The notes beneath the pieces were generated by a model. That model saw only the letters and a program-made list of their open reading frames with translations. It did not search any database and was not told the DNA's origin. Position numbers and translations under genes: made by a program. Positions 22,210-31,421 of a stretch of 64,000 bases of DNA are shown piece by piece (within the stretch, counting starts at the first letter, position 1; every line of letters begins with the position of its first letter). The stretch spans positions 3,596,001 through 3,660,000 of the forward strand of contig NZ_CP045393.1 of assembly GCF_009363655.1 (NCBI RefSeq), written 5' to 3'. Origin of the DNA: Roseovarius sp. THAF27. Lineage in GTDB: Bacteria; Pseudomonadota; Alphaproteobacteria; Rhodobacterales; Rhodobacteraceae.

Positions 22210-24642
22210 GTGTCACAATTTGCCAGCATACTGCCTCGGCCCGCAGACGGGACCGGGTCGAATACCGGGAATCCGGACTGGGGGTCGACGGGCACGCAAC
22301 TGTTGCGCATCGCTCCGAAGGACCTTGGCCCGAATGGCGAAATGTCCGGCGCGGACAGGCCCGGCGCCCGCGAGGTCTCCAACGCGGTGGCGGCGCAATC
22401 CGCCGATACCGAGAACGCGGCAGGCGCTTCGGATTTCCTGTGGGTCTGGGGCCAGTTCATCGACCACGACATCTCGCTGACCGAGGCCGGCTCGACCAAG
22501 TACGAGCCAATCGACGTCCCCGCGGGCGACCCCTATTTCGACCCGTACCACACCGGTTCCGCCCAGATCCCGTTCTTCCGTGTCGATCAGCATGACGGCG
22601 TCTACGCGAACGAGATCACCAGTTTCATCGACGCCTCCATGATCTATGGCTCCGACGCCGCCACGCTGGCCGCGCTGCGCGTGGACGGGGGCAAGCTGCT
22701 GCTGGACGAGAACCAGCGGCTCGTGCTGGACGGTGACTCGCTGATGACCGGCGACGTGCGTGCCGCGGAAAACGTGATGCTGTCCTCGATGCACACGATT
22801 TTCACCCGTGAGCATAACCGCATCGTCGATGAACTGGCCGCAGCCGACCCGACGCTGACCGATGACGAACTCTTCAACACGGCCCGCGCCCAGGTCGAGG
22901 CCCTCGTTCAGACCGTCACCTTCAACGAATTCCTGCCGATCCTCGTCGGCCCGGACGCCATTGCCGCCTATGACGGCTACGACCCGACGGTGAACCCCGG
23001 CATCTCGGTCGAGTTTTCCACCGCCGTGTTCCGGCTCGGACACACGCTCCTGTCCTCGAACCTTCAAAGCGTGGCCGAGGACGGCACGGTCGGCCCGTCG
23101 CTGGCCCTGCGCGACGCCTTCTTCCAGCCGGCACTGCTCGATCAGCCTGACCTGATCGAGAACGTGTTGCGCGGCGCGGCCACCCAGGCGGCCCAGGCGC
23201 TCGACACCGAAGTGGTCGAAGACGTGCGCTCCTTCCTGTTCGGCCCGCCGGGCGCGGGCGGGTTCGATCTCGCCGCGCTCAACATCCAGCGCGGCCGCGA
23301 CCTCGGCATCGCCAGCTACAACGACCTGCGCGAGGCGCTGGGCCTTGCACGGGCCACGACCTTTCAGGAAATCACGTCCGACACCACGCTGGCGGCCAAG
23401 CTTGCCGCGGTCTACGGCTCCGTCGACCTGGTCGATGCCTGGATCGGCGGCCTGGCCGAGGATCCTCTCGAAACCGGGCTCCTGGGCGAAACCTTCCACA
23501 TCATGGTGGTCGACCAGTTCTCGCGCCTGCGCGACGGCGATCCGTTCTGGAGCGAGGCCCGCGACGGGCTCACCGACGCGGCGCGCGCGGCGCTCTGGGA
23601 CACGACCCTCAGCGACATCATCCTGCGCAACACCGATGTGGGGGCGCTGCAACACGACGTTTTCGCCGCCATGGAGCGCAGCATCGGCACGGCGGACGCG
23701 GACGTGCTGAAAGGCAGCGCCCGCGCCGACTTCATGTTCGGCGGGGACGGCAACGACATTCTCCGGGGGCGCGACAACCGCGACGACCTGCAGGGCGGCG
23801 CGGGCGCCGACCGGATCTTTGGCGGCGACGGCGAAGACACCCTGACGGGCGGCGACGGCAATGACCGGCTCTTTGGCGGCGAGGACGACGATATCCTGAC
23901 CGGCGGCAATGGCAACGACCGTCTTTCCGGCGGCAATGGTCAGGATACCCTGACCGGCGGCAACGGCAATGACCGCCTCTCGGGCGGCAACGGCCACGAT
24001 ACCCTGATCGGCGGCGACGGAAACGACCGCCTCTCCGGCGGCAACGGCCACGATACCCTGATCGGCGGCGACGGAAACGACCGCCTCTCCGGCGGCAACG
24101 GCCACGATACCCTGATCGGCGGCGACGGAAACGACCGCCTCTCCGGCGGCAACGGCCACGATACCCTGATCGGCGGCAACGGCAATGACCGCCTCTCTGG
24201 CGGCAACGGCCACGATACCCTGATCGGCGGCGACGGAAACGACCGCCTCTCTGGCGGCAACGGCCACGATACCCTGACCGGCGGCGATGGAAACGACCGC
24301 CTGTCTGGCGGCGAAGGCCGGGACTCGCTGACCGGCGGCGCGGGACACGACCGGCTCTTTGGCAGCAACGGCCACGATACCCTCACCGGCGGCGACGGCA
24401 ACGACTTGCTGATGGGCGGCGCAGGCAACGATGTCGTGACCGGCGGGGCCGGCAGCGATCGCTTCGTGTTCCGGACCGCGGAGGCGGGCCACGCTACGAT
24501 CACGGATTTCGAAATCGGCATCGACATTCTCAGGATCCACGAGGACTCACCCGGGACCCTCACCTCTCAGATCATCGAGGACGACCTCGTGTATCACGCA
24601 GGCGACGACTGGAGCCTGACACTGGAGGATTATTTTCTCTGA
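22210..24642 (+). CDS. animal-type haem peroxidase fused to an RTX calcium-binding domain
   Basis: The 810-residue product joins a peroxidase of the peroxinectin/animal haem peroxidase superfamily (about residues 1-490) to RTX nonapeptide repeats (about 500-745) and an acidic C-terminal tail of the type recognised by type I secretion. Haem-site residues are visible: the distal His in WGQFIDHD (H86), the catalytic Arg in FTREHNR (R200) and the proximal His in FRLGHTLL (H278). There is no N-terminal signal peptide, which agrees with ABC-type secretion, but no type I secretion genes lie nearby. The GTG at 22210 is preferred because GGTGAGGGG precedes it; an alternative GTG is at 22195. It probably makes reactive halogen or oxygen species outside the cell. 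Confidence 0.93.
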   Translation: MSQFASILPRPADGTGSNTGNPDWGSTGTQLLRIAPKDLGPNGEMSGADRPGAREVSNAVAAQSADTENAAGASDFLWVWGQFIDHDISLTEAGSTKYEPIDVPAGDPYFDPYHTGSAQIPFFRVDQHDGVYANEITSFIDASMIYGSDAATLAALRVDGGKLLLDENQRLVLDGDSLMTGDVRAAENVMLSSMHTIFTREHNRIVDELAAADPTLTDDELFNTARAQVEALVQTVTFNEFLPILVGPDAIAAYDGYDPTVNPGISVEFSTAVFRLGHTLLSSNLQSVAEDGTVGPSLALRDAFFQPALLDQPDLIENVLRGAATQAAQALDTEVVEDVRSFLFGPPGAGGFDLAALNIQRGRDLGIASYNDLREALGLARATTFQEITSDTTLAAKLAAVYGSVDLVDAWIGGLAEDPLETGLLGETFHIMVVDQFSRLRDGDPFWSEARDGLTDAARAALWDTTLSDIILRNTDVGALQHDVFAAMERSIGTADADVLKGSARADFMFGGDGNDILRGRDNRDDLQGGAGADRIFGGDGEDTLTGGDGNDRLFGGEDDDILTGGNGNDRLSGGNGQDTLTGGNGNDRLSGGNGHDTLIGGDGNDRLSGGNGHDTLIGGDGNDRLSGGNGHDTLIGGDGNDRLSGGNGHDTLIGGNGNDRLSGGNGHDTLIGGDGNDRLSGGNGHDTLTGGDGNDRLSGGEGRDSLTGGAGHDRLFGSNGHDTLTGGDGNDLLMGGAGNDVVTGGAGSDRFVFRTAEAGHATITDFEIGIDILRIHEDSPGTLTSQIIEDDLVYHAGDDWSLTLEDYFL
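23902..24441 (+). repeat. ten 54-base tandem repeats coding RTX double nonapeptides
   Basis: Ten consecutive 18-residue units of the form GGxGNDRLSGGNGHDTLx lie in register. Units 3, 4 and 5 (24010-24171) appear identical at the DNA level, and units 2, 6 and 7 differ by a few bases. Such homogeneity points to recent expansion or gene conversion. The repeats build a calcium-bound parallel beta-roll. This stretch is liable to copy-number change and to misassembly. Confidence 0.9.
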
Positions 24643-24650
24643 CATCCCGG

Positions 24651-24673
24651 GTAGGGTGGGTTTCCAACCCACC
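24651..24673. repeat. dispersed inverted-repeat element, copy 2
   Basis: GTAGGGTGGGTT is followed, across TCC, by the mirror AACCCACC. It lies between the convergent ends of the peroxidase gene and ktrB and shares its head with the copies at 8776 and 40602. Confidence 0.6.
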
Positions 24674-24679
24674 ATCGCC

Positions 24680-26026
24680 TCACCCCAGGAACACCTTGTC
24701 GCTCGGGTAGCGTACCCGCGGCCGGCTCTTCACCGCCAGGAAGAACCCCAGCGTCAGCGGCCCCACCCGGCCCAGGAACATCACCGCGATGATCACGGCC
24801 CGCCCTAGCCAGTTCAATTCGCCGGTCGCCCCGTGCGACAGCCCCACCGTGCCAAAGGCCGAGGCCACCTCGAACGCCAGGTCCCGGAACGCGATGTTCT
24901 GCGTCGCCGTCAGCACGAACAGGCTCGCGAACATCAACAGCCCGCTGATCGTCGCCAGCGCCATCACCTTCAGCACCTGGTCCAGCGGCAGGCTCCGCCC
25001 GAAGACATGCAGCGCCGGCCGCCTCTGGAAGAACGCGACCGTCGCCAGCAGCATCACGATCAGCGACGTCACCTTGATCCCGCCCGCGGTCGAGGTCGAC
25101 CCGCCCCCCACGATCATCAGCATGATCGTCAGCAGCGAGGTGGAATCCTTCATCGCCGCGGTGTCGATCGTGTTGAACCCCGCCGTGCGCGGCGTCACGC
25201 CCTGGAACCAGCTGGCCCACAGCTTGTCGCCCGTGCTCTCCAGCCCGGCCAGCGTGCGGGGGTTGTTCCATTCCAGCAGCGCGAAACAGACCACCCCGAT
25301 CACGATCAGCCACAGCGTCCCCGCGATCATCAGCTTGGAATGCAGCGACAGCTTGCGCCACTTGCGATGCTGATAGACGTCGCCCACCACGATGAACCCC
25401 AGCCCGCCGAGGATGAACATTGTGGTGACCGTCAGGTTGACCACCGGGTTGCCCACCCACTTCGACAGGCTGTCCGGCTCCAGTGCGAAACCCGCGTTGT
25501 TGAAGGCCGAGATGCTGTGAAACACCGCGTACCACAGCCCTTGCCCCCAGCCGAGCTCCGGCACGAAGACCAGGGCCAGCAGCACCGCGCCCACCGCCTC
25601 GCAGCCCAGCGCCACGTAAAGGATGATCCGCACCAGCCGACCGAGGTTACTGATCGTCGCCTGGTTCAGGTCCTCGCGCAGCATCACCTTGTGCGGCATC
25701 CCGATGGGAATGCCGAACGCGGTCAGGATCAGCACCGCGAACACCATCAGGCCCAGCCCCCCGAATTGCATCAGGCAGGCGATGATGATCTGCCCGAACA
25801 GGGTGAAATCCGACCCGGTATCGACCACCACCAGGCCCGTCACCGTCACCGCCGAGGTCGCGGTAAAGATCGCCTCGCCCAGGCCCACCTTGTCGTGATG
25901 CGACACCGGCAGCCATAACAGCAGCGCGCCCAGCGCCACGGTCAGGAAATACATCACCGCCAGAACCGCCGGCGGCGACAGGCTCAGACGTGTCGAGCCC
26001 AGCTTGATCGACGATCGTCGCGCCAC
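24680..26026 (-). CDS. ktrB: Trk/Ktr-type potassium uptake membrane subunit
   Basis: This is the potassium-translocating subunit of a KtrAB system. The 448-residue product has the four-fold helix-pore-helix plan of the family. The selectivity-filter glycines are in TSAVTVTGL, SAFNNAGF, TPRTAGFN and FGTVGLSHG. The length fits KtrB/NtpJ better than the longer TrkH of enterobacteria. It is encoded two bases after its cytoplasmic partner ktrA. The role is potassium uptake in turgor and pH control, driven by sodium in several relatives. Confidence 0.92.
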   Translation of the reverse strand: MARRSSIKLGSTRLSLSPPAVLAVMYFLTVALGALLLWLPVSHHDKVGLGEAIFTATSAVTVTGLVVVDTGSDFTLFGQIIIACLMQFGGLGLMVFAVLILTAFGIPIGMPHKVMLREDLNQATISNLGRLVRIILYVALGCEAVGAVLLALVFVPELGWGQGLWYAVFHSISAFNNAGFALEPDSLSKWVGNPVVNLTVTTMFILGGLGFIVVGDVYQHRKWRKLSLHSKLMIAGTLWLIVIGVVCFALLEWNNPRTLAGLESTGDKLWASWFQGVTPRTAGFNTIDTAAMKDSTSLLTIMLMIVGGGSTSTAGGIKVTSLIVMLLATVAFFQRRPALHVFGRSLPLDQVLKVMALATISGLLMFASLFVLTATQNIAFRDLAFEVASAFGTVGLSHGATGELNWLGRAVIIAVMFLGRVGPLTLGFFLAVKSRPRVRYPSDKVFLG

Positions 26027-26028
26027 GC

Positions 26029-26685
26029 TCAGAGACTCGCGGAAAAGTCGCGCAGGTTGTTGCGTTCACCCAGCATCAACAGCAGGTCACCGGCCTTCAG
26101 CGTGCAATCGTCCCCGTCCTGCCCGAGGAACTTGGTCCCCCGCATCACGCCCAGGCAGCGCAAGTCGAACTTGTCCACGTGGTTCAGCTTCGACAGCGTG
26201 GTATCCTCCAGCTTTTCCGGCACCTTCAGGTTCACCACGAAGAAACCGTTGCCCAGGCCGACATAGTCGCGCACCAGCGGATTGTGCATGACCTGCGCGA
26301 TGCGCTGGCCGATCTCGACCTCGGGGTGAATCACCCGGTCCACGCCGATCCGCGACAGGATTCGGTGATGGGTCCGGCTGGTGGCCTTGGCCCAGACCGC
26401 GCCCGCGCCCACCTGCCGCAGGTTCACCGCCGCGAGGATGCTCGATTCCAGGTTGTCGCCCACCGCCACCAGCGCCATGTCGACCTCGCCGATGCCCGCT
26501 TCCTTCAGGGCTTCGTCGTCGCGTGCGTCCAGGATAATGGCCTCGCCCAGCTTGTCCGCGTGGCGGCTGACGCGGGTTTCGTCGATGTCCACGCCGATCA
26601 CGTGGTTGCCGAACCGTTCCAGCTCGGTCGCCACCGTGCTGCCGAAATTCCCAAGGCCGATCACGGCGAAACTGCGATTTGACAT
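26029..26685 (-). CDS. ktrA: KtrA/TrkA-type RCK regulatory subunit
   Basis: The 218-residue product has one RCK unit: an N-terminal Rossmann nucleotide-binding domain (VIGLGNFGSTVATEL, with the acidic residue in VIGVDID) and a C-terminal RCK_C domain (about 140-218). One unit per chain is the KtrA arrangement; enterobacterial TrkA has two. It forms a gating ring on the membrane subunit and senses ATP/ADP or NAD(H). It is the first gene of the pair. Confidence 0.93.
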   Translation of the reverse strand: MSNRSFAVIGLGNFGSTVATELERFGNHVIGVDIDETRVSRHADKLGEAIILDARDDEALKEAGIGEVDMALVAVGDNLESSILAAVNLRQVGAGAVWAKATSRTHHRILSRIGVDRVIHPEVEIGQRIAQVMHNPLVRDYVGLGNGFFVVNLKVPEKLEDTTLSKLNHVDKFDLRCLGVMRGTKFLGQDGDDCTLKAGDLLLMLGERNNLRDFSASL

Positions 26686-26731
26686 GAGGTCCCCCTCCTC
26701 TTCGCACGCAAACGCGCGGGGTCATGCGCCA

Positions 26732-26752
26732 GTTCCACGGACGTCGTGGAAC
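26732..26752. repeat. inverted repeat upstream of ktrA
   Basis: GTTCCACG and CGTGGAAC form an exact 8-base stem around GACGT. The site lies 47 bases upstream of the ktrA start codon, within the 292-base divergent region shared with the carboxypeptidase gene. An operator or a 5'-leader hairpin is possible. Nothing else is clear in this region. Confidence 0.45.
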
Positions 26753-26977
26753 CCGGCCCGCCGCCTGCCGTCCCGACCGACATAATCCCGCCACAATTGC
26801 CGGTTTAGCGGTCAGGGCACAACCCACCACAACATGTGCCCCGATTCCTCGAAGGATGACCTCAAAATCTTTGAAAATAAACACTTTATCGAAATGCCCC
26901 CCTGTGCTACCTTTTTTCCCATAATGAATAGCCAGCCGGAAAACCGGCGGTGAACGAGGCAGAGAAAGAGCAGTTCC

Positions 26978-28468
26978 ATGAGAACGCGAAGCAGGCAGCC
27001 CATCCGCTGGGGTCTGGTGGCTATGGCCACTATCTGGATGATGGTTATCGTACCGCTGAGCGCGGTCGCGGCCCCTTACGCAGCACTGGTGATGGACGCA
27101 CGATCCGGCGAGGTGCTTCACGCGCGCAACGCCGACACCCGCCTTCACCCGGCATCCCTGACCAAGATGATGACCCTCTACGTGGTCTTCGAGGCGGTCG
27201 AGAACGGCGAAATCACGCTCGACACGCCCGTGCGCATCTCCAAACACGCGGCGTCCGAGCCGCCGTCGAAACTCGGCCTGCGGTCGGGTTCGACGATCAA
27301 GCTGCGCTATCTCATCCGCGCCGCGGCGGTCAAATCGGCCAACGACGCCGCCACGGCGCTCGGCGAGGCGATCGAAGGCTCCGAAGCCGCTTTCGCCCGG
27401 CGCATGAACCGCACCGCCAAGGCGCTCGGCATGACCCGCACCACCTTCAAGAACGCCCACGGCCTGACCGAAGAGGGCCACCTCTCGACCGCCCGCGACA
27501 TGAGCCTGCTGGGCCGGCACCTGTTCTATGACTACCCCGAGTACTACAACCTCTTCTCGCGGGTCACCGCCGATGCGGGCATCAAGAAGGTCTATCACAC
27601 CAACCGCCGCCTGCTGAACGATTACCGCGGCGCCGACGGCATCAAGACCGGCTACACCCGCGCCGCCGGCTTCAACCTGACCGCCAGCGCCGAGCGCGGC
27701 GGCGAGCGCATCATCGCCACCGTCTTCGGCGGCCGCTCCACCGCCTCGCGCAACGCCAAGGTGGCCGAGCTCCTGGATCTGGGCTTTCGCGAGGCCCCCA
27801 CCCGCGTCGCCGTGAACCGCCCGTCCAAGCCCGTCTACATGGGCAAGATCGGCCCTGGCCCGGCCGACGACGGCCATTCCGTGCCCGGCGGCGTCGGCAA
27901 GACCGTGCGCCTGGCCTCCGCCGCCGCGGTCAAGAAATCCCTGCGTCCGCAGCGCCGCCCCGGCGAGGCGATCGTGGCCGAGGCCACTCCGAACGTGGGC
28001 AACAAGGAAGACATCGAAAAGGCCCTTCTGGCCGCCGCCGAGACCATCACCGAAGAGGCCACGCCGCCCGCCGCCCAGGGCAGCGCCCTGCCCACGGCGA
28101 CCCCCAAGGCCCGCCCCGAGGACCTGGTCCTGGCGAGCGTCGATCCGTCTGCGGACACCACGGCAAAGGCGCAGGAGCCCGCCGGCGACCCGGTGCAAAA
28201 GGTGGTCACCCGCATTTCCACCTCGGGCGGCCGCCACTGGGGCATCAACGTGGGCCGCTATCCCAGCCAGTACAAGGCCCAGAAGGTCCTGCTGAAAACC
28301 GCCCTGAACGAGATGGAGACCCTCGACGGCTCGCTGCGCAAGGTGGTCAAACGCTCCACCGGGTTCGACGCCAATTTCATGGGAATGACCCGCGAAAGCG
28401 CGGACCTCGCCTGCCGCCGGCTTCAGGCCAAGCAGATCACCTGCTTCATGATCGATCCCGGCGCGTAA
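26978..28468 (+). CDS. D-alanyl-D-alanine carboxypeptidase (S11) with C-terminal SPOR domain
   Basis: The enzyme trims the terminal D-Ala from peptidoglycan pentapeptides in the periplasm. The 496-residue product has a signal segment (residues 12-32) and all three penicillin-binding motifs: S60-xx-K63 (SLTK), S120-A-N122 and K223-T-G225. A Pro/Ala-rich linker (about 285-400) leads to a C-terminal domain at about 405-495 (GRHWGINVGRYPSQYKAQKV) that looks like a SPOR domain. SPOR domains bind denuded glycan at the division site, so the enzyme probably acts in septation. The PBP5-type membrane-anchor helix is absent. A terminator follows the gene. Confidence 0.93.
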   Translation: MRTRSRQPIRWGLVAMATIWMMVIVPLSAVAAPYAALVMDARSGEVLHARNADTRLHPASLTKMMTLYVVFEAVENGEITLDTPVRISKHAASEPPSKLGLRSGSTIKLRYLIRAAAVKSANDAATALGEAIEGSEAAFARRMNRTAKALGMTRTTFKNAHGLTEEGHLSTARDMSLLGRHLFYDYPEYYNLFSRVTADAGIKKVYHTNRRLLNDYRGADGIKTGYTRAAGFNLTASAERGGERIIATVFGGRSTASRNAKVAELLDLGFREAPTRVAVNRPSKPVYMGKIGPGPADDGHSVPGGVGKTVRLASAAAVKKSLRPQRRPGEAIVAEATPNVGNKEDIEKALLAAAETITEEATPPAAQGSALPTATPKARPEDLVLASVDPSADTTAKAQEPAGDPVQKVVTRISTSGGRHWGINVGRYPSQYKAQKVLLKTALNEMETLDGSLRKVVKRSTGFDANFMGMTRESADLACRRLQAKQITCFMIDPGA

Positions 28469-28496
28469 CGCGGGCCGCCACGATCCGGCAAAAACA

Positions 28497-28528
28497 AACG
28501 CCTGCGCCCCCATTGCGCAGGCGTTTTC
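28497..28528 (+). terminator. Rho-independent terminator of the carboxypeptidase gene
   Basis: A perfect 11-base stem (28497-28507 and 28515-28525, arm AACGCCTGCGC) with a short loop is followed by TTCC. A run of A ahead of the stem gives a U-tract on the other strand too, so it may also stop cco transcription. Confidence 0.8.
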
Positions 28529-28606
28529 CATTCCGGGCCCCGCCCCCGGTTTTTTCTTGCTGAAAATACTCGAAATCCGACGGCCGCCACCCGGCCACCC
28601 GGCCCG

Positions 28607-28765
28607 CTACCTCTTCGGCTTGTCGTCGTAAGTGTCCCGCAGGATGCGCTCGGCATTCCCCTCCGGGTCGTCATACTGGTTGCTGCGCACCGTCCAGACG
28701 AAGAACGCCAGCCCCAGCCCGCCCAGGATCAGCGAGATCGGGATCAGATAGGCCAGGATCGTCAT
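28607..28765 (-). CDS. ccoS: cbb3 oxidase maturation protein CcoS
   Basis: This 52-residue protein is needed for insertion of haem and copper into cbb3 oxidase in Rhodobacter. It has one N-terminal membrane helix (ILAYLIPISLILGGLGLAFF), then the conserved segment WTVRSNQYDDPEGNAERIL that identifies the family. It is the last gene of ccoGHIS. Its ATG overlaps the ccoI stop (ATGA), so translation is coupled. Confidence 0.92.
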   Translation of the reverse strand: MTILAYLIPISLILGGLGLAFFVWTVRSNQYDDPEGNAERILRDTYDDKPKR

Positions 28766-30957
28766 GCGCGCCTCCCCGACAGCCGCAGCGCGTTCAGCGA
28801 CACGGTAATCGAACTCGCCGACATCGCCAAGGCCGCGATCAGCGGCGTCGCCAGACCGGCCATCGCCAGCGGCACGGCAATGATGTTGTAGAGCGTCGCC
28901 AGCCGGAAATTCTCGGTGATCCGCCGCCGCGCCTTGCCCGCCACCACCAGCGCCTCGGCCAGCGGGGCCAGGTCCGTGCCCAGCAGAACCACGTCACTCG
29001 CCACCCGGGCCGCATCCAGCGCCGAGGCTGGCGAGATCGACACATGCGCCGCCGCCAGCGCCGCCGTGTCGTTCAGCCCGTCGCCCACCATCAGGACACG
29101 CGCGCCCTGATCGGACAGCTCCGCCACGATCCGCGCCTTGTCCTCGGGCAGCACACCCGCGTGCCACGCCGCGATCCCCAGCCGGTCCGCCAGCGCCCTC
29201 ACCGCCGGTTCGGTGTCGCCCGACACCAGCCAGACCGCCTTGCCCGCGCGCAACAGCGCCGCCACGGCCTCCTCCGCGCCGGGCCGCAACGCGTCCTCGA
29301 AGGTCAGCGTCACGGGCGCCGCCTCTCCGATCTTCAGGTAGGTCGCCGTCCGGTCGCAGGGCTCCGCCCCGACCCAGGCCGCGCGGCCCAGCCGCACCTC
29401 CAGGTCGCCCACGCGCCCCGACACGCCATAGCCCGGCACCTCGGCAATCCCTGTCACGTCCGCCGCCTTCGCCTCCGCCTCGCCCAATGCCTTCGCAATC
29501 GCCCGCGCCAGCGGATGCGCCGAGCCCCGCGCCAGCGCCAGCGCAACGCCCCGCGCGGCATCGTCCAGACCCTGCGCATTGGTCAGCACCGGCACCCCCG
29601 CGGTCAATGTCCCGGTCTTGTCGAACACCACCGTGTCGACCTCCGCCAGCCGCTCCAGCGCGGTCTCGTGCTTGATCAGCATCCCCTTGCGGAACAGCCG
29701 CCCCGACGCCGCCGTGGTCACCGCCGGCACCGCCAGCCCCAACGCACAGGGGCAGGTGATGATCAACACCGCCGCCGCGATATTGAGCGCGGTGCGCATG
29801 TCGAACGTGTAAAGAAACCAGCCCGCAAAGGCTAAGGCCGACAGGATATGCACGCCTGGGGCATATAGCTTCGCCGCCCGGTCGGCCAACGAGGTATAGC
29901 GCGACCGCCCCGATTCCGCGATCGCCACCAGATCCGCCATCCGGTGCAAGGACGTCTCGGCCCCCACCGCGCTGGCGCGGATGCGCAGCGGCCCGGTCAG
30001 GTTCACTTCGCCCGCCGACACCGCCTGCCCCGGCCCGGCGAAAACCGGCACCGTCTCGCCCGTCAACAGCGAGCGGTCCAGTTCCGAAGTCCCGTCGATA
30101 ATCTCGCCGTCCACCGGCACGCGCCCGCCCGCGCGCACCACCAGCACGTCGCCCACCGCCAGTTCCGCGATGGGCCGCTCGACCTCCCCACCGTCCTCGA
30201 TCCGCCACGCGCGCGGCACTTCCAGCGCCGTCAGTTCCTCGGCCGCCGACCGCGCCACGGCCCGTGTCCGGTGATCCAGGTAGCGCCCCGCCAACAGGAA
30301 GAACACCAGCGCAATCGCCGCGTCGAAATAGGCGTGATGCCCCGACAGGGCCGTTTCCCACAGCGACGTCACCACCGCCAGCCCCACCGCCAGCGTGATC
30401 GGCACGTCCATGTTCAGCCGCCCCTGCCGCAGCGCCGCCCAGGCGTTGCGATAGAACGGCACGCCGCAGAACGCCACTGCGGGCAGGGCAATCGCCGCCG
30501 AAATCCAGTGAAACATGTCCCGCGTCGCATCATCCGCCCCGGACCAGACCGCCACCGACAGCAGCATCACGTTCATCGCGGCAAAGCCCGCCACCGCCAG
30601 CCGCATCAACAGCTCGCGCCCGGCCCGGTCCGTCGCCGTGGCGTTCAGCGTGCCGGGGTCCAGCTCATGCGCCTCGTATCCCAGCCCCTCGACCAGCCCC
30701 ACCATCTCGGCGGGCGTCACGTCTGCGTCCGCGTCGATGCTCGCCCGCTTCAGCGTCAGGTTCACCCGCGCCGAGCGCACACCGGGATGCGCGGTCAGCC
30801 CGTCCTCGATCTTGGAAATACACGCGGCGCAATGGATCGTCGGCAGCGACAGCGCGATCTGCCCCGCCTCCGGCGCGACCTCCACGTCGTCCACACCGGG
30901 GGCCGCCGCACAGGCCGGGCAGCCCATCGCCGCCTGATGCCGCATCGCCACGGTCAC
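28762..30957 (-). CDS. ccoI: cation-translocating P-type ATPase CcoI (copper)
   Basis: CcoI exports copper across the inner membrane for the CuB site of cbb3 oxidase. The 731-residue product has an N-terminal cysteine motif (MGCPAC), one heavy-metal domain with HCAAC (C43, C46), eight membrane spans, the transport motif CPC (402-404), the phosphorylation site DKTGT (446-450) and the hinge GDGLNDTAAL. This is a copper-type P1B ATPase in the normal cco order. The start overlaps the ccoH stop (ATGA). Iron or other metal transport is less likely given the neighbours. Confidence 0.95.
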   Translation of the reverse strand: MTVAMRHQAAMGCPACAAAPGVDDVEVAPEAGQIALSLPTIHCAACISKIEDGLTAHPGVRSARVNLTLKRASIDADADVTPAEMVGLVEGLGYEAHELDPGTLNATATDRAGRELLMRLAVAGFAAMNVMLLSVAVWSGADDATRDMFHWISAAIALPAVAFCGVPFYRNAWAALRQGRLNMDVPITLAVGLAVVTSLWETALSGHHAYFDAAIALVFFLLAGRYLDHRTRAVARSAAEELTALEVPRAWRIEDGGEVERPIAELAVGDVLVVRAGGRVPVDGEIIDGTSELDRSLLTGETVPVFAGPGQAVSAGEVNLTGPLRIRASAVGAETSLHRMADLVAIAESGRSRYTSLADRAAKLYAPGVHILSALAFAGWFLYTFDMRTALNIAAAVLIITCPCALGLAVPAVTTAASGRLFRKGMLIKHETALERLAEVDTVVFDKTGTLTAGVPVLTNAQGLDDAARGVALALARGSAHPLARAIAKALGEAEAKAADVTGIAEVPGYGVSGRVGDLEVRLGRAAWVGAEPCDRTATYLKIGEAAPVTLTFEDALRPGAEEAVAALLRAGKAVWLVSGDTEPAVRALADRLGIAAWHAGVLPEDKARIVAELSDQGARVLMVGDGLNDTAALAAAHVSISPASALDAARVASDVVLLGTDLAPLAEALVVAGKARRRITENFRLATLYNIIAVPLAMAGLATPLIAALAMSASSITVSLNALRLSGRRA

Positions 30958-31421
30958 GCGCCGTCCTCCTTGATCAGCACCACGCGCTGCTGGAACACCG
31001 TGCCGTCCTCGGCCCGGGCCTCCATGCGGATGTTCCAGTTGCCCGCGCCCAGCGGCACGGTGGCGAAATACGCCTCGCCGTCGAACCGGAACGCGGGCGT
31101 CACGTCATCCTTCACATGGGTCGCCCGCCCCACCGTGGCGTCGAGCGCCGCCACTTCCACCGGCTGGCCGTCCGCATCGGTGATCTTCAACTCCAGCAAA
31201 CCCGCCTTGTGCGTCGCCGCCACGCTCCAGCCCAGCGCCTCCTGCGCGTCGCGCCGGTCGTCAAAGCTCTGGCTGGCGACATAGGAGTTCTTCGTCTCCA
31301 GCCCCGGAAAGGTCTTCACCGCCGAGAACGCCAGCACCAGGTTCACCGCGATGATGATCGAAAACGCCCCGGCGAACCCGGCGAAGACGTGCCATCCCTT
31401 GATCGTGAAATCAGTCTTCAT
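30954..31421 (-). CDS. ccoH: cbb3 oxidase assembly protein CcoH (FixH)
   Basis: The 155-residue product has one N-terminal membrane helix (VFAGFAGAFSIIIAVNLVLAF) with a preceding FTIKGWH segment typical of FixH. A periplasmic beta domain follows, with the family motif NSYVASQSFDDRRDAQEALGW. FixH helps to assemble or stabilise the cbb3 complex. The ATG at 31421 overlaps the ccoG stop (ATGA), which decides the start against the longer frame from 31487. Confidence 0.92.
   Translation of the reverse strand: MKTDFTIKGWHVFAGFAGAFSIIIAVNLVLAFSAVKTFPGLETKNSYVASQSFDDRRDAQEALGWSVAATHKAGLLELKITDADGQPVEVAALDATVGRATHVKDDVTPAFRFDGEAYFATVPLGAGNWNIRMEARAEDGTVFQQRVVLIKEDGA

Noticed and set aside
23902..24441. 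Regular direct repeats that might suggest a CRISPR array
   Set aside because: The units are contiguous, in frame and encode RTX nonapeptides; there are no unique spacers and no cas genes.
22213..24540. Long repetitive open frame opposite the peroxidase-RTX gene
   Set aside because: It mirrors the RTX repeats in another frame; the sense strand has conserved peroxidase residues and a ribosome-binding site.
26087..28531. 814-codon frame opposite ktrA and the carboxypeptidase
   Set aside because: It covers two well-defined genes and has no recognisable domain.
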